Assembly (NCBI GenBank): GCA_046351595.1
Contig: JAXLYE010000002.1
Location: 1,488,001 to 1,552,000 of the forward strand
Length of the DNA stretch: 64,000 nt
Source of the DNA: JAXLYE01 sp046351595
Lineage (GTDB): Bacteria > Myxococcota_A > Polyangia > Palsa-1104 > JAEUJZ01
Direction: 5' to 3'
The position numbers were made by a program, and so were the translations under genes. Under the pieces are notes generated by a model. The model had not been told where the DNA came from, made no database searches, and saw only the letters and a program-made list of their open reading frames with translations. Numbering within the stretch: the stretch's first letter is position 1; each line of letters opens with the position of its first letter. Below, piece by piece: positions 46,898 to 57,108 of the stretch.

Positions 46898-48520
46898 AAC
46901 GATCGCGCGGGTGACGCGCATCTCCTCGGCCAGCGCGATGCCCACCTTGTCGCGGCCCTTGTCGACGGCGATCTGGTCATCCATGGCCTTCAGCACGTCC
47001 TTGTCCGCCTTGGTCGCGGTGCGCGTCAGCGCGAACATCACCGCCGAGCGCACGGCCGAGTCCTTGTGGCCGACGTACTTGGTCAGCACCGGCACCGCGT
47101 CGTGGCCCAGCCGCGACAGCGAGAACGCCGCGCGCTCGGCCTTGGCCGAGGTCTCGGGATCCGTGCCGGTCGCCGCCAGGTACTTGCCGTAGCAGGCGAT
47201 GTCCTTCTTGCACTCGGCCGCGACCTTGCTGCGCGCGATCGCGTTCTCGTAGACCTTCTTGATGTCGACGATGTCGGCCGGGATGGCCTTGGCGATCGGC
47301 TCCAGCGTCGCCGACTCGTCCTTGTCGGTGAGGCGCGACAGCTGCGTCACGCCCTGGGCCGCCATGGTCGCCTTGTTCTGATCGAGCTCGGGCAGGTCAT
47401 CCTTGGTCTTGGGCGGCGTGATGAACGTCGTCTTGGCCATCGCCAAGAGCCCCGGCAGCGCGTCGGTGGTGCCGAGCATGTTGAGCGCCTCGGCGGCGGC
47501 GGCGCGGTGCTTGGGATCGCGCTTGGTGTCGGCCATGATGCCGAGCAGCGTCTTGGTCACCGACGTGTCGCCGATGAAGCCGAGCGCCTGCAGCACCGAC
47601 TGGTGGCCCGAGACGCCGTTGCCGGTGAGCCCGTCGTCCTTCTTGTTGAGCTCCGCGAGCAGCGCCGGCACCGCCTTCTTGCTGCGCAGGTCGCCGAGCA
47701 CGATCGCCGCCTTCTGCACGACGATGCCGGCGACGAACTCGTACTTCTTGGCGTCGGCCTCGACCGCGGCGTTCTTGCGCTGCATCGTCTCGATCAGCTT
47801 GTCCACCGACGGCTCGCCGATGCGCACGAGCGCGTAGCGGCAGTCCTGGAAGATGTCGTTGCCGCGCCCGGTCATCCACAGGCCGCGCACCAGCGACGGC
47901 ACGGACTTGGGATCCGCGAACTCGCCCAGGTACTTTGCCGCCTGCTTGTTGATGAAGAAGTCCTGCTCGTCGGCGCTGGTTTCCAGCACCGTCGTCAGCG
48001 GCTCGACCGCGCGCGGATCGCGGGTCGCGGCCAGCGCCTTCATCGCCTCGACCTTGACCAGGTTCGCGCGCGTCTTGATCGGCAGCTTCTTGATGACGGC
48101 CTTGATCAGGACCGGCACCGCCTTCTTGCTCGCCTCGCGGCCCTTGTCGTCGCGCTCGGCGATCTCATACAAGCCGGTGGCCGCGACCATCGCGTTCTCG
48201 AAGTTGTCCTCCGAGTAGTCCATCTGCTCGATGAACAGATCGACCGCGTTGTCCGAGCGCAGCTTGGTGATGACGCGCAGGTGCTCGGGATCCGAGCTGC
48301 GCTTGAACAGCTTGGTCAGGGGCTCCAGCGACGCCTCGCTCTTGAGGCGCGCGAGCTGGCGCAGCGCCTCCTTCTGCTCGCGCACGTCGTCGAGCTTCTT
48401 GATCCACGTCTTGGCATCGTCCGGATCCTCGGGACAGCCGGTCAGCGTGGTGGCGCCGAGCGCCAGGAAGAATCCGAGGCCGATCGAGTGTTGCCACAGC
48501 GAGCGACGGAGTGTGCCCAT
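46883..48520 (-). CDS. HEAT-repeat lipoprotein
   Basis: 545 residues from ATG 48520, chosen because AGGAGA lies 7-8 nt upstream; ATG 48526 is too close to that site. The lipoprotein signal ends LTGC with Cys29. The rest is a run of alpha-helical HEAT-type repeats: KAVPVLIKAVIKKL, PRAVEPLTTVLETS, KSVPSLVRGLW, KKAVPALLAELNK, DAVPVLTKYVGHKDSAVRSAVMFAL. Two Cys near 425-430 may form a disulfide. HEAT arrays are protein-binding scaffolds. The gene follows three TolQ/TolR-type motor genes on the same strand and probably provides a periplasmic partner for them. Confidence 0.85.
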   Translation of the reverse strand: MGTLRRSLWQHSIGLGFFLALGATTLTGCPEDPDDAKTWIKKLDDVREQKEALRQLARLKSEASLEPLTKLFKRSSDPEHLRVITKLRSDNAVDLFIEQMDYSEDNFENAMVAATGLYEIAERDDKGREASKKAVPVLIKAVIKKLPIKTRANLVKVEAMKALAATRDPRAVEPLTTVLETSADEQDFFINKQAAKYLGEFADPKSVPSLVRGLWMTGRGNDIFQDCRYALVRIGEPSVDKLIETMQRKNAAVEADAKKYEFVAGIVVQKAAIVLGDLRSKKAVPALLAELNKKDDGLTGNGVSGHQSVLQALGFIGDTSVTKTLLGIMADTKRDPKHRAAAAEALNMLGTTDALPGLLAMAKTTFITPPKTKDDLPELDQNKATMAAQGVTQLSRLTDKDESATLEPIAKAIPADIVDIKKVYENAIARSKVAAECKKDIACYGKYLAATGTDPETSAKAERAAFSLSRLGHDAVPVLTKYVGHKDSAVRSAVMFALTRTATKADKDVLKAMDDQIAVDKGRDKVGIALAEEMRVTRAIVGNRG

Positions 48521-48758
48521 GACCATCTCCTGGGGCGTCTCGCCCCGCGAATAGGGATGCGCCCGCACGCAGCACCGGCGCCCGCCCCGTCACGAGGGGA
48601 GCGGCGCCGCCGGCTGCGGTCGGGAGCGAAAATGAGTTGAGAGGAGCGAGCGCGCTGGCCGCGCGCGAAGAGGTGCGGTGTACAGAGGGGAGGTAGCAAA
48701 GGGAACCGCCCTTGGGGGTTCGCCGGTCGCGGTCGCGGGCCTTGCGGGGCCGTGCCGC

Positions 48759-49334
48759 TCAGCCGCCGCCGCCGCCTTTGCCTCGCTGCTGCACGGCGAA
48801 GTTGACGTTGGCATAGCCCGCCGCCGCGCACGTGTACATCACCCGCTTGAGGATCTTGAAGTCGATCTGCTTGTCGGCCTGCACGATCACCAGGCCCTTC
48901 CAGTCCTCGGGGTTGGGGTGCAGGAGCTTGAAGTTGTTCTTCAGCACCACGAGGTCGTCGTGCAGCTGCGGGATCTTCTGATCCAGCGCCTGCTCGGCCG
49001 AGAGCTCGGCGGAGTTGCCCTTCGGATCGCCGTTGAGCGTCACCGAGTCCTTCGAGATGGCGATGATCGGAGCCTGCTCGAGGTCCTTCCAGTTCACCGC
49101 CTCGGGGAGGGTGATGTTCTTGGAGACCGTCAGGAGCTCGCCCGAGGCCGAGAACGTCTGGAGCAGGAACACGACGAGGATGGTGAGCATGTCCACCATC
49201 GAGGTCAGGTTCAGCTCCGCGTACGTCGACTTCTTGCCCGCGCCGTGCTTGGTCACAAACTTCAGCGGGATGAACTTCCGGAGCCGCGGCGACGGCGGCT
49301 TGATCATCCCAGGCCGTTCAAGAGCAGAAGCCAT
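48759..49334 (-). CDS. ExbD/TolR-family biopolymer transporter protein (second copy)
   Basis: 191 residues. One N-terminal membrane helix (about 43-60) contains the proton-coupling Asp48 in LTSMVDMLTILVVFLLQTF. The periplasmic domain (65-185) has the TolR/ExbD fold, including LVIVQADKQIDFKILKRVMYTCAAAGYANVNFAV. It has a Gly-rich end. In this family the Asp, together with a TolQ/ExbB/MotA partner, turns proton flow into force. Start ATG 49334 lies 3 bp after the stop of the first copy, so the two are co-translated. It may pair with that copy as a heterodimer, as AglQ/AglS do in myxobacterial gliding motors. Confidence 0.9.
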   Translation of the reverse strand: MASALERPGMIKPPSPRLRKFIPLKFVTKHGAGKKSTYAELNLTSMVDMLTILVVFLLQTFSASGELLTVSKNITLPEAVNWKDLEQAPIIAISKDSVTLNGDPKGNSAELSAEQALDQKIPQLHDDLVVLKNNFKLLHPNPEDWKGLVIVQADKQIDFKILKRVMYTCAAAGYANVNFAVQQRGKGGGGG

Positions 49335-49337
49335 TTT

Positions 49338-49817
49338 TCAGCCTCCTCCGCCCTTATCCGTCAGCGCGACGGTCGGGAATTTGGCCGAGATGACGATGTC
49401 CATCGTCTTGACGACCTTGTTGTAGATCACTGCGTCGTCCACCTTGATGGTGATGTCTTCCTTGTCCTGGTGCTCCTTCTTGGCAGCGGCCAGGGTGTCG
49501 GCAAGCTTCGCGTAGTCGTACTCCTCGCCCTTCTTATCAATCTGGGTGCTCTCCCCGGTGGACTTGGAGAAGATGTACCCGTCTTGATTGATGAACAGGG
49601 TGAGCTGCACGGTCGGAGGAGGTGACTCGTCCGTCGGTGCGGCCCGGCCCTGGGCCTTCTGCGTCACGTCCATGCGCGCGAGCTGCGTCCACACGGCGGT
49701 GATGAGAAGGAACGAGATACAGCACGACAAGAGGTCGATAAACGGGACCAGGTTGATCGCGGCATCAAGGGGCTTTTTGCCGCCTTTGCCGCTCGGGGTA
49801 GGTGCTGCGCCGCCCAT
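49338..49817 (-). CDS. ExbD/TolR-family biopolymer transporter protein (first copy)
   Basis: 159 residues. The membrane helix (about 23-42) has Asp28 in INLVPFIDLLSCCISFLLITAVW. The Asp is conserved, but two Cys in the helix are unusual. The periplasmic part (60-155) has DITIKVDDAVIYNKVVKTMDIVISAKFPTVAL, as in ExbD. It ends in a Gly run, like the second copy. It lies 123 bp downstream of the TolQ-like gene. With it and the second copy it forms a one-TolQ, two-TolR set. Confidence 0.9.
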   Translation of the reverse strand: MGGAAPTPSGKGGKKPLDAAINLVPFIDLLSCCISFLLITAVWTQLARMDVTQKAQGRAAPTDESPPPTVQLTLFINQDGYIFSKSTGESTQIDKKGEEYDYAKLADTLAAAKKEHQDKEDITIKVDDAVIYNKVVKTMDIVISAKFPTVALTDKGGGG

Positions 49818-49940
49818 CGGATCACTCCTTCGTCAGAGACTCGGTGAAGGCCCCGGAAGCTCCTCGCTCCGCCGGTACTGCAGCGGTGCGGGCCCCGAGG
49901 CCCCTTTCTGACCCAAGCCCCCGTTCGTGTTCGTGTCGGC

Positions 49941-50597
49941 TTACGCGCCCTGGCCGCCGGCCTTCATCGCCTGCTTGTGGCCGACGACGAGGTTCACGAC
50001 CTGGACCGAGACCTCGTTGATGTCGTCGAGCGTGTGCTGCGTCCAGCCGTTGAGGATGGCGAACCACAGCAGCGCCGGGACCGCGCAGATGAGGCCGAAC
50101 GCGGTGCAGTTCATGGCCTCGGAGATGCCCTTGGCGAGCAGGGTCGCCTTCATCGAGGGATCGACGCCGGCGACGCCAGCGAACGAGTGGATGAGGCCGA
50201 GGATGGTGCCGAGGAGGCCGACGAGGGTGGCGACGTTGCCGAGCATGGCCAGGTAGCCGGTGCGCGCCTCGAGCCGCGGGATCTCCTTGAGCGCCTGCTC
50301 GTCCATCGAGGCCTGGACCTCGGCGTCGGGGCGGTTGAACTTGGTGAGACCAGCCTGGATGATGCGGGTGACCGGGGTCGGGTTGCCGCTGCAGACCTTG
50401 ACGGCGCCCTGAATGTTGCCGGCCATGATCTGGCTCTTGAGCAGCGACAGGAGCTTCTCCTTATCGATGCCGGCCTTCTTCAGGTAGATCACGCGCTCGA
50501 TCGAGATGCCCCACGCGATGATCATCAGACCAAGGATCGGCCACATCGGCCAGCCACCTTCGTGGAACGCATCCGCCAGCGCCTTGAGCATGGACAT
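49941..50597 (-). CDS. MotA/TolQ/ExbB-family proton channel protein
   Basis: 218 residues from ATG 50597 (GGAGGT upstream). It has three membrane helices: 15-35 (GWPMWPILGLMIIAWGISIERVIYL), about 120-145 (LAMLGNVATLVGLLGTILGLIHSF) and about 165-190 (ISEAMNCTAFGLICAVPALLWFAIL). The pattern TLVGLLGTILGLIHSF and the pore Thr/Ala residues are those of TolQ/ExbB. It forms the pentameric channel around the two ExbD/TolR chains. The set may energise outer-membrane transport, cell-envelope integrity or surface motility; the gene order recalls AglRQS of Myxococcus. Confidence 0.9.
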   Translation of the reverse strand: MSMLKALADAFHEGGWPMWPILGLMIIAWGISIERVIYLKKAGIDKEKLLSLLKSQIMAGNIQGAVKVCSGNPTPVTRIIQAGLTKFNRPDAEVQASMDEQALKEIPRLEARTGYLAMLGNVATLVGLLGTILGLIHSFAGVAGVDPSMKATLLAKGISEAMNCTAFGLICAVPALLWFAILNGWTQHTLDDINEVSVQVVNLVVGHKQAMKAGGQGA

Positions 50598-50981
50598 TGC
50601 CAGTACCTCCAGTGATCGGTTTGGGTCAGAACGTTGCGGCCATAGTACAAGCACGGCCAGTGCCAGCGGCCAAGATTTTTGGCCCGGCCGGCGAACCCTG
50701 CAGAACCCCGAGGCAAAACCGGATCAGCGACGGCGCGATCGTGGGGGAGGTCGCACCTTTAGGGGCGGGGAAATGCGCAACGGCAGCGGGGAATTTTGCC
50801 CCATCTCGACCCCCGCGCTGACCCCCTCCGGGCCCCTGCATGGACCCGGCGTTGACCCCATCGGCGACCCAAGGAGCCCCTCTGAAGCGCAGCCTGGACC
50901 CAGGTTTGGACCCTTTGCGGCCAGCCGGTTCGGGACCGAGCGAAGGGCCGAGCGAGGGGCCGCACGCCCCTCTCGCCGCGC
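50598..50981. other. Intergenic region (384 bp) upstream of the TolQ-like gene
   Basis: No convincing gene. A small hairpin GGCCAA-N5-TTGGCC is at 50668-50684. A possible -10 for the motor operon (TACTAT on the minus strand, 50647-50642) has no good -35. Several GACCC/GGACCC repeats occur between 50810 and 50930. The DNA is slightly less GC-rich near the TolQ start. Confidence 0.35.
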
Positions 50982-53078
50982 CTACCCGGTGCCGAGTCGG
51001 GCGCCCGGCAGCCCGAAGACCGCGAACGCCAGCCAGGCCGGGTCGCCCTCGGACCGGATCGACTCGCGCGCCTCGGCGATCGCCACCGCCAGCGGCCGGC
51101 CGGCGCTGAAGGCGCGGTAGAAGACCTCGGCGAACTGGCCGGCCTTCGCCGATGAGACCGGCCACGTCGTGGCGAGCACCGCGCCGACGCCGGCGGCCTG
51201 GAAGCGCTCGATCCACTGCGTGGTGCCGGCGGGCGACAGCGGCGCGCTCGGCGGGTTCGGCTCGCTCGCGCTGAGCAGGACGAAGCAGCCGTTGAGCGGC
51301 GGCGTCTGGCCGCTCTTGCGGTAGCGCACCGCCGGCGCGATCTGCACCGGCGTCAGCACGCCGTCTTCGAGGCGCAGGCTGGCGCCGCTCTTGTCGCCGC
51401 GGTCGAAGCCGCCCTGGCCGCTGATGTGCAGGCCGGCGATGCCGCCCTGCGCGAACAGCGCCTGGAGATCCGCGACCCGCCGCACTTGCTGCAGCCGCGC
51501 GTCGAGCTGCGCCAGGATCTGCTGCTCGCGCCGGACCAGCGCCTCGACGGCGGGCGGGGCCAGGAGGACACGCGGCGCCGGCTCGAAGCGGCTGCTGATG
51601 CTGCCGATGCCGGCGCGTGTCATCGCCAGGCGCTCGGCCAGGTACGAGCCGGTCAGGCCGCGGCCGACGCGCACGAGCTCCCAGGGCACCCAGGTTTCGA
51701 CGCAGTCGACCTGCAACAGCGTGCCCGGCTGGATCTGCCACAGCGCGTCGCGCACCGACGGCGGCAAGAGCGCGGCGGCCAGCGACTCGCCCAGGGTCTG
51801 CAGCGCCGACTCGCGCCCGCCGTCGGTCAGGGTGCCGATGCGCTCCAGGTCCTGGGTCGAGAGCATGGCGCGCACGCGATCGCCGAGCGGCACGTCGATG
51901 GGCGCCTCCCCGCTCGCCAGCGGCTCGCTGGTCTCGTCGCCGATCAGGCAGATCTCGACCTTGAGGCGGCGACGGCGCGACGCCTCGCTGCTGTGTGAGC
52001 CCGAGGTCGAGGGCGCGGGCGCGGCCTCCTTCTCGGGGTGATCACCGATCGGGCCGTACTCGCGCACGCGCAGCACCGCCTGCGGACCGCTGCCCTGCGG
52101 CAGGGTCTCCAGCGGCAGGCTGGCCTGGATGTCGCTCTGGACCAGCGGCTCTTTCGAGTCGCCGCTCTGCAGCTGCCGCACCTCGGGCCGCAGCACCAGG
52201 GTGCCGAGCCGCGCGCCGCGGTGGCAGATCGCGATCTCGACGCGGGCGGCGCCGGTCTCGCGGCCGCGCAGGTGCAGGACCAGGTCCCCCGACTGACCGC
52301 CCAGCTGCACCTGCATGCAGCCGTGGTCCGCCGGGTAGGCCTCGAGCTTGCCGTCGGGCAGGCTGAGGTAGATCTCGAGCGCGCAGGCCGAGCGCTGGCG
52401 CAGCCCCTGCTCGGCCCGTGTCGCGGTGCGGGCGTCGGCCCACAGCCGCAGGCTGATCTGCTCCTGCCCCGGCACCACCGCGGGCATGGCCGCGTGCAGG
52501 GTGAAGGCGAAGCCGACCTCGCGCAGGCCCGCGGACTCGCGCAGCGGCACGCGGTGGGGGCGCCCGTTCTCGGCCCGCCCCGTCGCCCACCCGTCGAGCC
52601 AGCTCATGCGGTGGGCCGGGCCGCGGCGCACCGGGTGCTCGCTCTCGCCCGAGGGCGTCTGTGGCTGCCCGGGCGGCGTCTGCTGCGCCGGCGGCGGGTG
52701 CATCGGCGTCGCGTGGCTGTCGCGCTCGGTGTCGGCGCTGGCCTGCGCCTGGATCGTGAACCCCGTCGGCGGCGGCCCGGTCGGCTGGCCCGCCGAGAGC
52801 TGCACGCTGATCACGAACTCGCCGATGTGCACCCGATCCTGCTCGGTGACGTGCACCGGCGCGAGCACCTTGCGGCCGTTGATATAGGTGCCGTTGGTGC
52901 TCTTCAGGTCGGTCAGCACCAGCCCCGTCGGCGTCGCCTCCAGCCGCGCGTGCCGCTTGGACACCTTGGCCGTCGGCAGCACCACGTCGTTGACGTCCGC
53001 GCGCCCGATGGTGACGAGCGCCTGGTCGAACTCGAACGAGCGGCTCTCGTTCTTGCTGCGGACGGTGACCACGAGCAT
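50982..53078 (-). CDS. FHA domain - CHAT-like domain protein with lost catalytic residues
   Basis: 699 residues from ATG 53078; a GTG at 53123 is possible. Residues 1-95 are a forkhead-associated domain (VTIGRADVNDVVLPTAKVSKRHARLE, LKSTNGTYINGRKV) that binds phosphothreonine. The middle (100-430) contains a Pro/Gln linker and beta-rich segments. The C-terminal 250 residues have the CHAT caspase-like fold: GIAGLHISGQGGF, GCFVLLSASEPN, GVGAVLATTWPVSSAKAGQFAEVFYRAF, GDPAWLAFAVFG. The second His of the usual H-x3-HG motif is Gln555 and the catalytic Cys position is Ser605, so protease activity is unlikely. It may be a phospho-dependent scaffold. Confidence 0.75.
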   Translation of the reverse strand: MLVVTVRSKNESRSFEFDQALVTIGRADVNDVVLPTAKVSKRHARLEATPTGLVLTDLKSTNGTYINGRKVLAPVHVTEQDRVHIGEFVISVQLSAGQPTGPPPTGFTIQAQASADTERDSHATPMHPPPAQQTPPGQPQTPSGESEHPVRRGPAHRMSWLDGWATGRAENGRPHRVPLRESAGLREVGFAFTLHAAMPAVVPGQEQISLRLWADARTATRAEQGLRQRSACALEIYLSLPDGKLEAYPADHGCMQVQLGGQSGDLVLHLRGRETGAARVEIAICHRGARLGTLVLRPEVRQLQSGDSKEPLVQSDIQASLPLETLPQGSGPQAVLRVREYGPIGDHPEKEAAPAPSTSGSHSSEASRRRRLKVEICLIGDETSEPLASGEAPIDVPLGDRVRAMLSTQDLERIGTLTDGGRESALQTLGESLAAALLPPSVRDALWQIQPGTLLQVDCVETWVPWELVRVGRGLTGSYLAERLAMTRAGIGSISSRFEPAPRVLLAPPAVEALVRREQQILAQLDARLQQVRRVADLQALFAQGGIAGLHISGQGGFDRGDKSGASLRLEDGVLTPVQIAPAVRYRKSGQTPPLNGCFVLLSASEPNPPSAPLSPAGTTQWIERFQAAGVGAVLATTWPVSSAKAGQFAEVFYRAFSAGRPLAVAIAEARESIRSEGDPAWLAFAVFGLPGARLGTG

Positions 53079-53296
53079 TCGCGCGGACCTGGACCTGGGC
53101 GGCTTATTTTCGCACAGGTCCACGGCGGGCTGTGAGCTCAGACTGACCGGAAGCTACAAATTCACCGCGCGCCGACGGGGCAATGGCGCGCGTGGCCGGC
53201 TGGGACGCGCTCGGTCCGAGCCTCTGTGTCGGGAGGAAGGTGTCAGGAAGGAGGCAGAAGGCGAGAGCGAGGCAGGAGGGCGGGAAGGCCCTCCCC

Positions 53297-54667
53297 TCAA
53301 TGATGGATGGAGGTGAACATGCGGCGCAGGCGCACCACGGCGCGCTCGCCCGTGGACCACCAGATGAACCAGGCCTTGCCCTTGATCAGGCGGTAGTGGA
53401 CGTAGTTGCCGAACGGCCAGAAGCGGCTGTCGTAGCTGTTGTCGCGGTTGTCGCCCATCACGAACACCGAGTCGTGCGGCACCAGGAACGAGTGGCACTC
53501 GCGCGGCGGCAGGTTCTCGGTGCGGGTGCTCTGCACCACGGTGTAGCTCTCGTCGCCGTTCCACTCGCGGTAGGCGACGCACGAGCTCCGGCGCCAGCTC
53601 GCGGCCGGGTTCTCCTCGTCGAAGTCCTCGTACTCGCAGGGGCCGGTGACGGGCTCGCGGCGCAGCTCGGTGCCGTTGATCTTCACGCGCGCGTCGATCA
53701 GGTTTGAGCCGTAGCCGCAGACCTCGATGCTGTCGCCGGGGATGCCGACGATGCGCTTTATGTAGTCCTTCTCGGGGTCGTTCGGGAAGACGAAGACGAT
53801 GACCTCGCCGCGGCGCGGCTCGCGCAGGTGCGACAGGATCTTGGTGTCCGTCCACGGGATGCGGGCGCCGTAGAGGAACTTCTTCACGAAGATGTGATCG
53901 CCGACCTCCAGCGTCGGGATCATCGAGCCCGAGGGGATCTTGAAGGCCTCGATGACGAAGGCGCGCAAGAGCAGCGCGATCAGCACCGCGACGCCGATCG
54001 ACTCGGAGTACTCGCGCGCGCCGCCCTTGCGGGCATCGGCCAGGTGCGCCTCGAGCTCGTTCTCCAGCGTCGTCAGCGCCCGCGCGATAGGATCGAGCGC
54101 ACCGGTCGCCTCGGTGTCCTTGAGCGCCGTCTCGAGCCGCGAGGTCGCCGCGGTGACCGAGCCGCGCGCCTTCTCGGACAGCCGGCCGCCCTGCTTCTTC
54201 AGGCGCCGCCGCGACTCCTTGACCGCGAGCTCGGCGTCGTGGCGCAGCACCAGCTCGTCGCGCGCGCGCTCGATGGTGCGGCGGAACAAGAGGTAGGGCA
54301 CGCCGAGCACCGCGCCGACGAGCAGCCCGGCGAGCAGCGCCCGCGCCAGCCCCGGCCACGGCAGCCCCGACAGGTCGAAGCGGTTGGTGACCAGGATGAC
54401 GGCGACGAACGCGGCGACGTACAGCGGGAAGACCAGCAGCCAGATGTGCGTCAGCCCCTTGAGCAGCCAGCGCGGCGCCGGGTGCTCGCTCGCAGCGGGC
54501 GAGGCGGCGGCATCGACCGCGCGCGCGTCACCGTCCTTGTCGCTGTCGCCTTCATTGTCACCATCTGGGGCGCCCGCGCCCGACGGCGCGGAGCCCTCGG
54601 GGCTCGCGGCGGTCGCCGGCGCGCCGGGTTCGCTGGCCTCTTTTTCGGGCGGCGGCTTCTGGCTCAT
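53297..54667 (-). CDS. lepB: Signal peptidase I, enlarged
   Basis: 456 residues, starting at ATG 54667 just 2 bp after the lepA stop. There is an Asp/Ser/Pro-rich cytoplasmic lead (1-65) and two membrane helices (about 72-95 and 105-130). A helical, probably coiled segment of about 100 residues with many Arg/Lys/Glu follows, and then a third membrane anchor before the catalytic part. Ser248 in IPSGSMIPTL and Lys304 in DYIKRIVGIPGD form the catalytic dyad; GDNRDNSYDSRFWPFG is box E. It removes signal peptides of exported proteins. The extra helical module is not in E. coli LepB. Confidence 0.9.
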   Translation of the reverse strand: MSQKPPPEKEASEPGAPATAASPEGSAPSGAGAPDGDNEGDSDKDGDARAVDAAASPAASEHPAPRWLLKGLTHIWLLVFPLYVAAFVAVILVTNRFDLSGLPWPGLARALLAGLLVGAVLGVPYLLFRRTIERARDELVLRHDAELAVKESRRRLKKQGGRLSEKARGSVTAATSRLETALKDTEATGALDPIARALTTLENELEAHLADARKGGAREYSESIGVAVLIALLLRAFVIEAFKIPSGSMIPTLEVGDHIFVKKFLYGARIPWTDTKILSHLREPRRGEVIVFVFPNDPEKDYIKRIVGIPGDSIEVCGYGSNLIDARVKINGTELRREPVTGPCEYEDFDEENPAASWRRSSCVAYREWNGDESYTVVQSTRTENLPPRECHSFLVPHDSVFVMGDNRDNSYDSRFWPFGNYVHYRLIKGKAWFIWWSTGERAVVRLRRMFTSIHH

Positions 54668-54669
54668 CG

Positions 54670-56592
<1,923 letters not shown>

Positions 56593-56729
56593 GCTCGTGC
56601 CAGGCTCTCTACAGGCTTCTTTAAACGGATCGCAAAACGCGGGGCCGCGGGGCGCGGCGTGCGGAGTATAGGGGCCCCTTGGGCCGGAAGGCTAGCAGCT
56701 AGGCCCGTGCCGGGACGAATCGTGGCGGC

Positions 56730-56960
56730 TCAGGTCCCGGGCGAAGCGCCCTCTTTGTCTTTCTCGCTGCGGCGCCACAGGTCATCGAACACGAGCTGGC
56801 GCTGCGGGTTTGTGAGCTCCTGGTGCCGCGCGAGGATCAGGTCGATGCCCTGGCGGATGTACTCGGCGACCGGCACCTTGGTGTGCTCGTTGAGGCGCTT
56901 TAGCGCCTCGTTCTGCTCCTCGGTGATGTAGATCGTCGTCGAGACCTTCCTGCGCGACAT
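56730..56960 (-). CDS. Ribbon-helix-helix DNA-binding protein
   Basis: 76 residues from ATG 56960; ATG 56972 adds four residues. The N-terminal KVSTTIYITEEQNEALKRLNEHTKVPVAEYIRQGIDLILARH is a ribbon-helix-helix fold: beta strand STTIYI, two helices and a Gly-Ile-Asp end, as in CopG/Arc-type repressors. The C-terminal 30 residues are charged. No toxin gene lies beside it, so an antitoxin role has no support here. It may regulate its own gene or the divergent acyl-CoA dehydrogenase gene. Confidence 0.75.
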   Translation of the reverse strand: MSRRKVSTTIYITEEQNEALKRLNEHTKVPVAEYIRQGIDLILARHQELTNPQRQLVFDDLWRRSEKDKEGASPGT

Positions 56961-57012
56961 GCGGCGCAGCATACATGAGCCGGCTTTTGACGGAAAAAAA
57001 GCCCGCGCGGCC

Positions 57013-57045
57013 CGCCCGTTGAGCGCCCGTTGAGCGCCCGTTGAC
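57013..57045. repeat. Three 11-bp tandem repeats (CGCCCGTTGAG)
   Basis: Copies at 57013-57023, 57024-57034 and 57035-57045 (the last ends in C). They lie in the gap between the divergent RHH and acyl-CoA dehydrogenase genes, at one-turn spacing, so they could be binding sites for the small RHH regulator. Confidence 0.5.
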
Positions 57046-57108
57046 CGGTTGAAGACCCGATCCGCGAGCGCGTTCCGTTGTTGCCAAGCGGGGCCAAATC
57101 TTGGTCAG

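Noticed and set aside
56730..56960. Antitoxin of a toxin-antitoxin pair
   Set aside because: No toxin-sized frame with a known toxin motif is beside it; neighbours are lepA and an acyl-CoA dehydrogenase gene.
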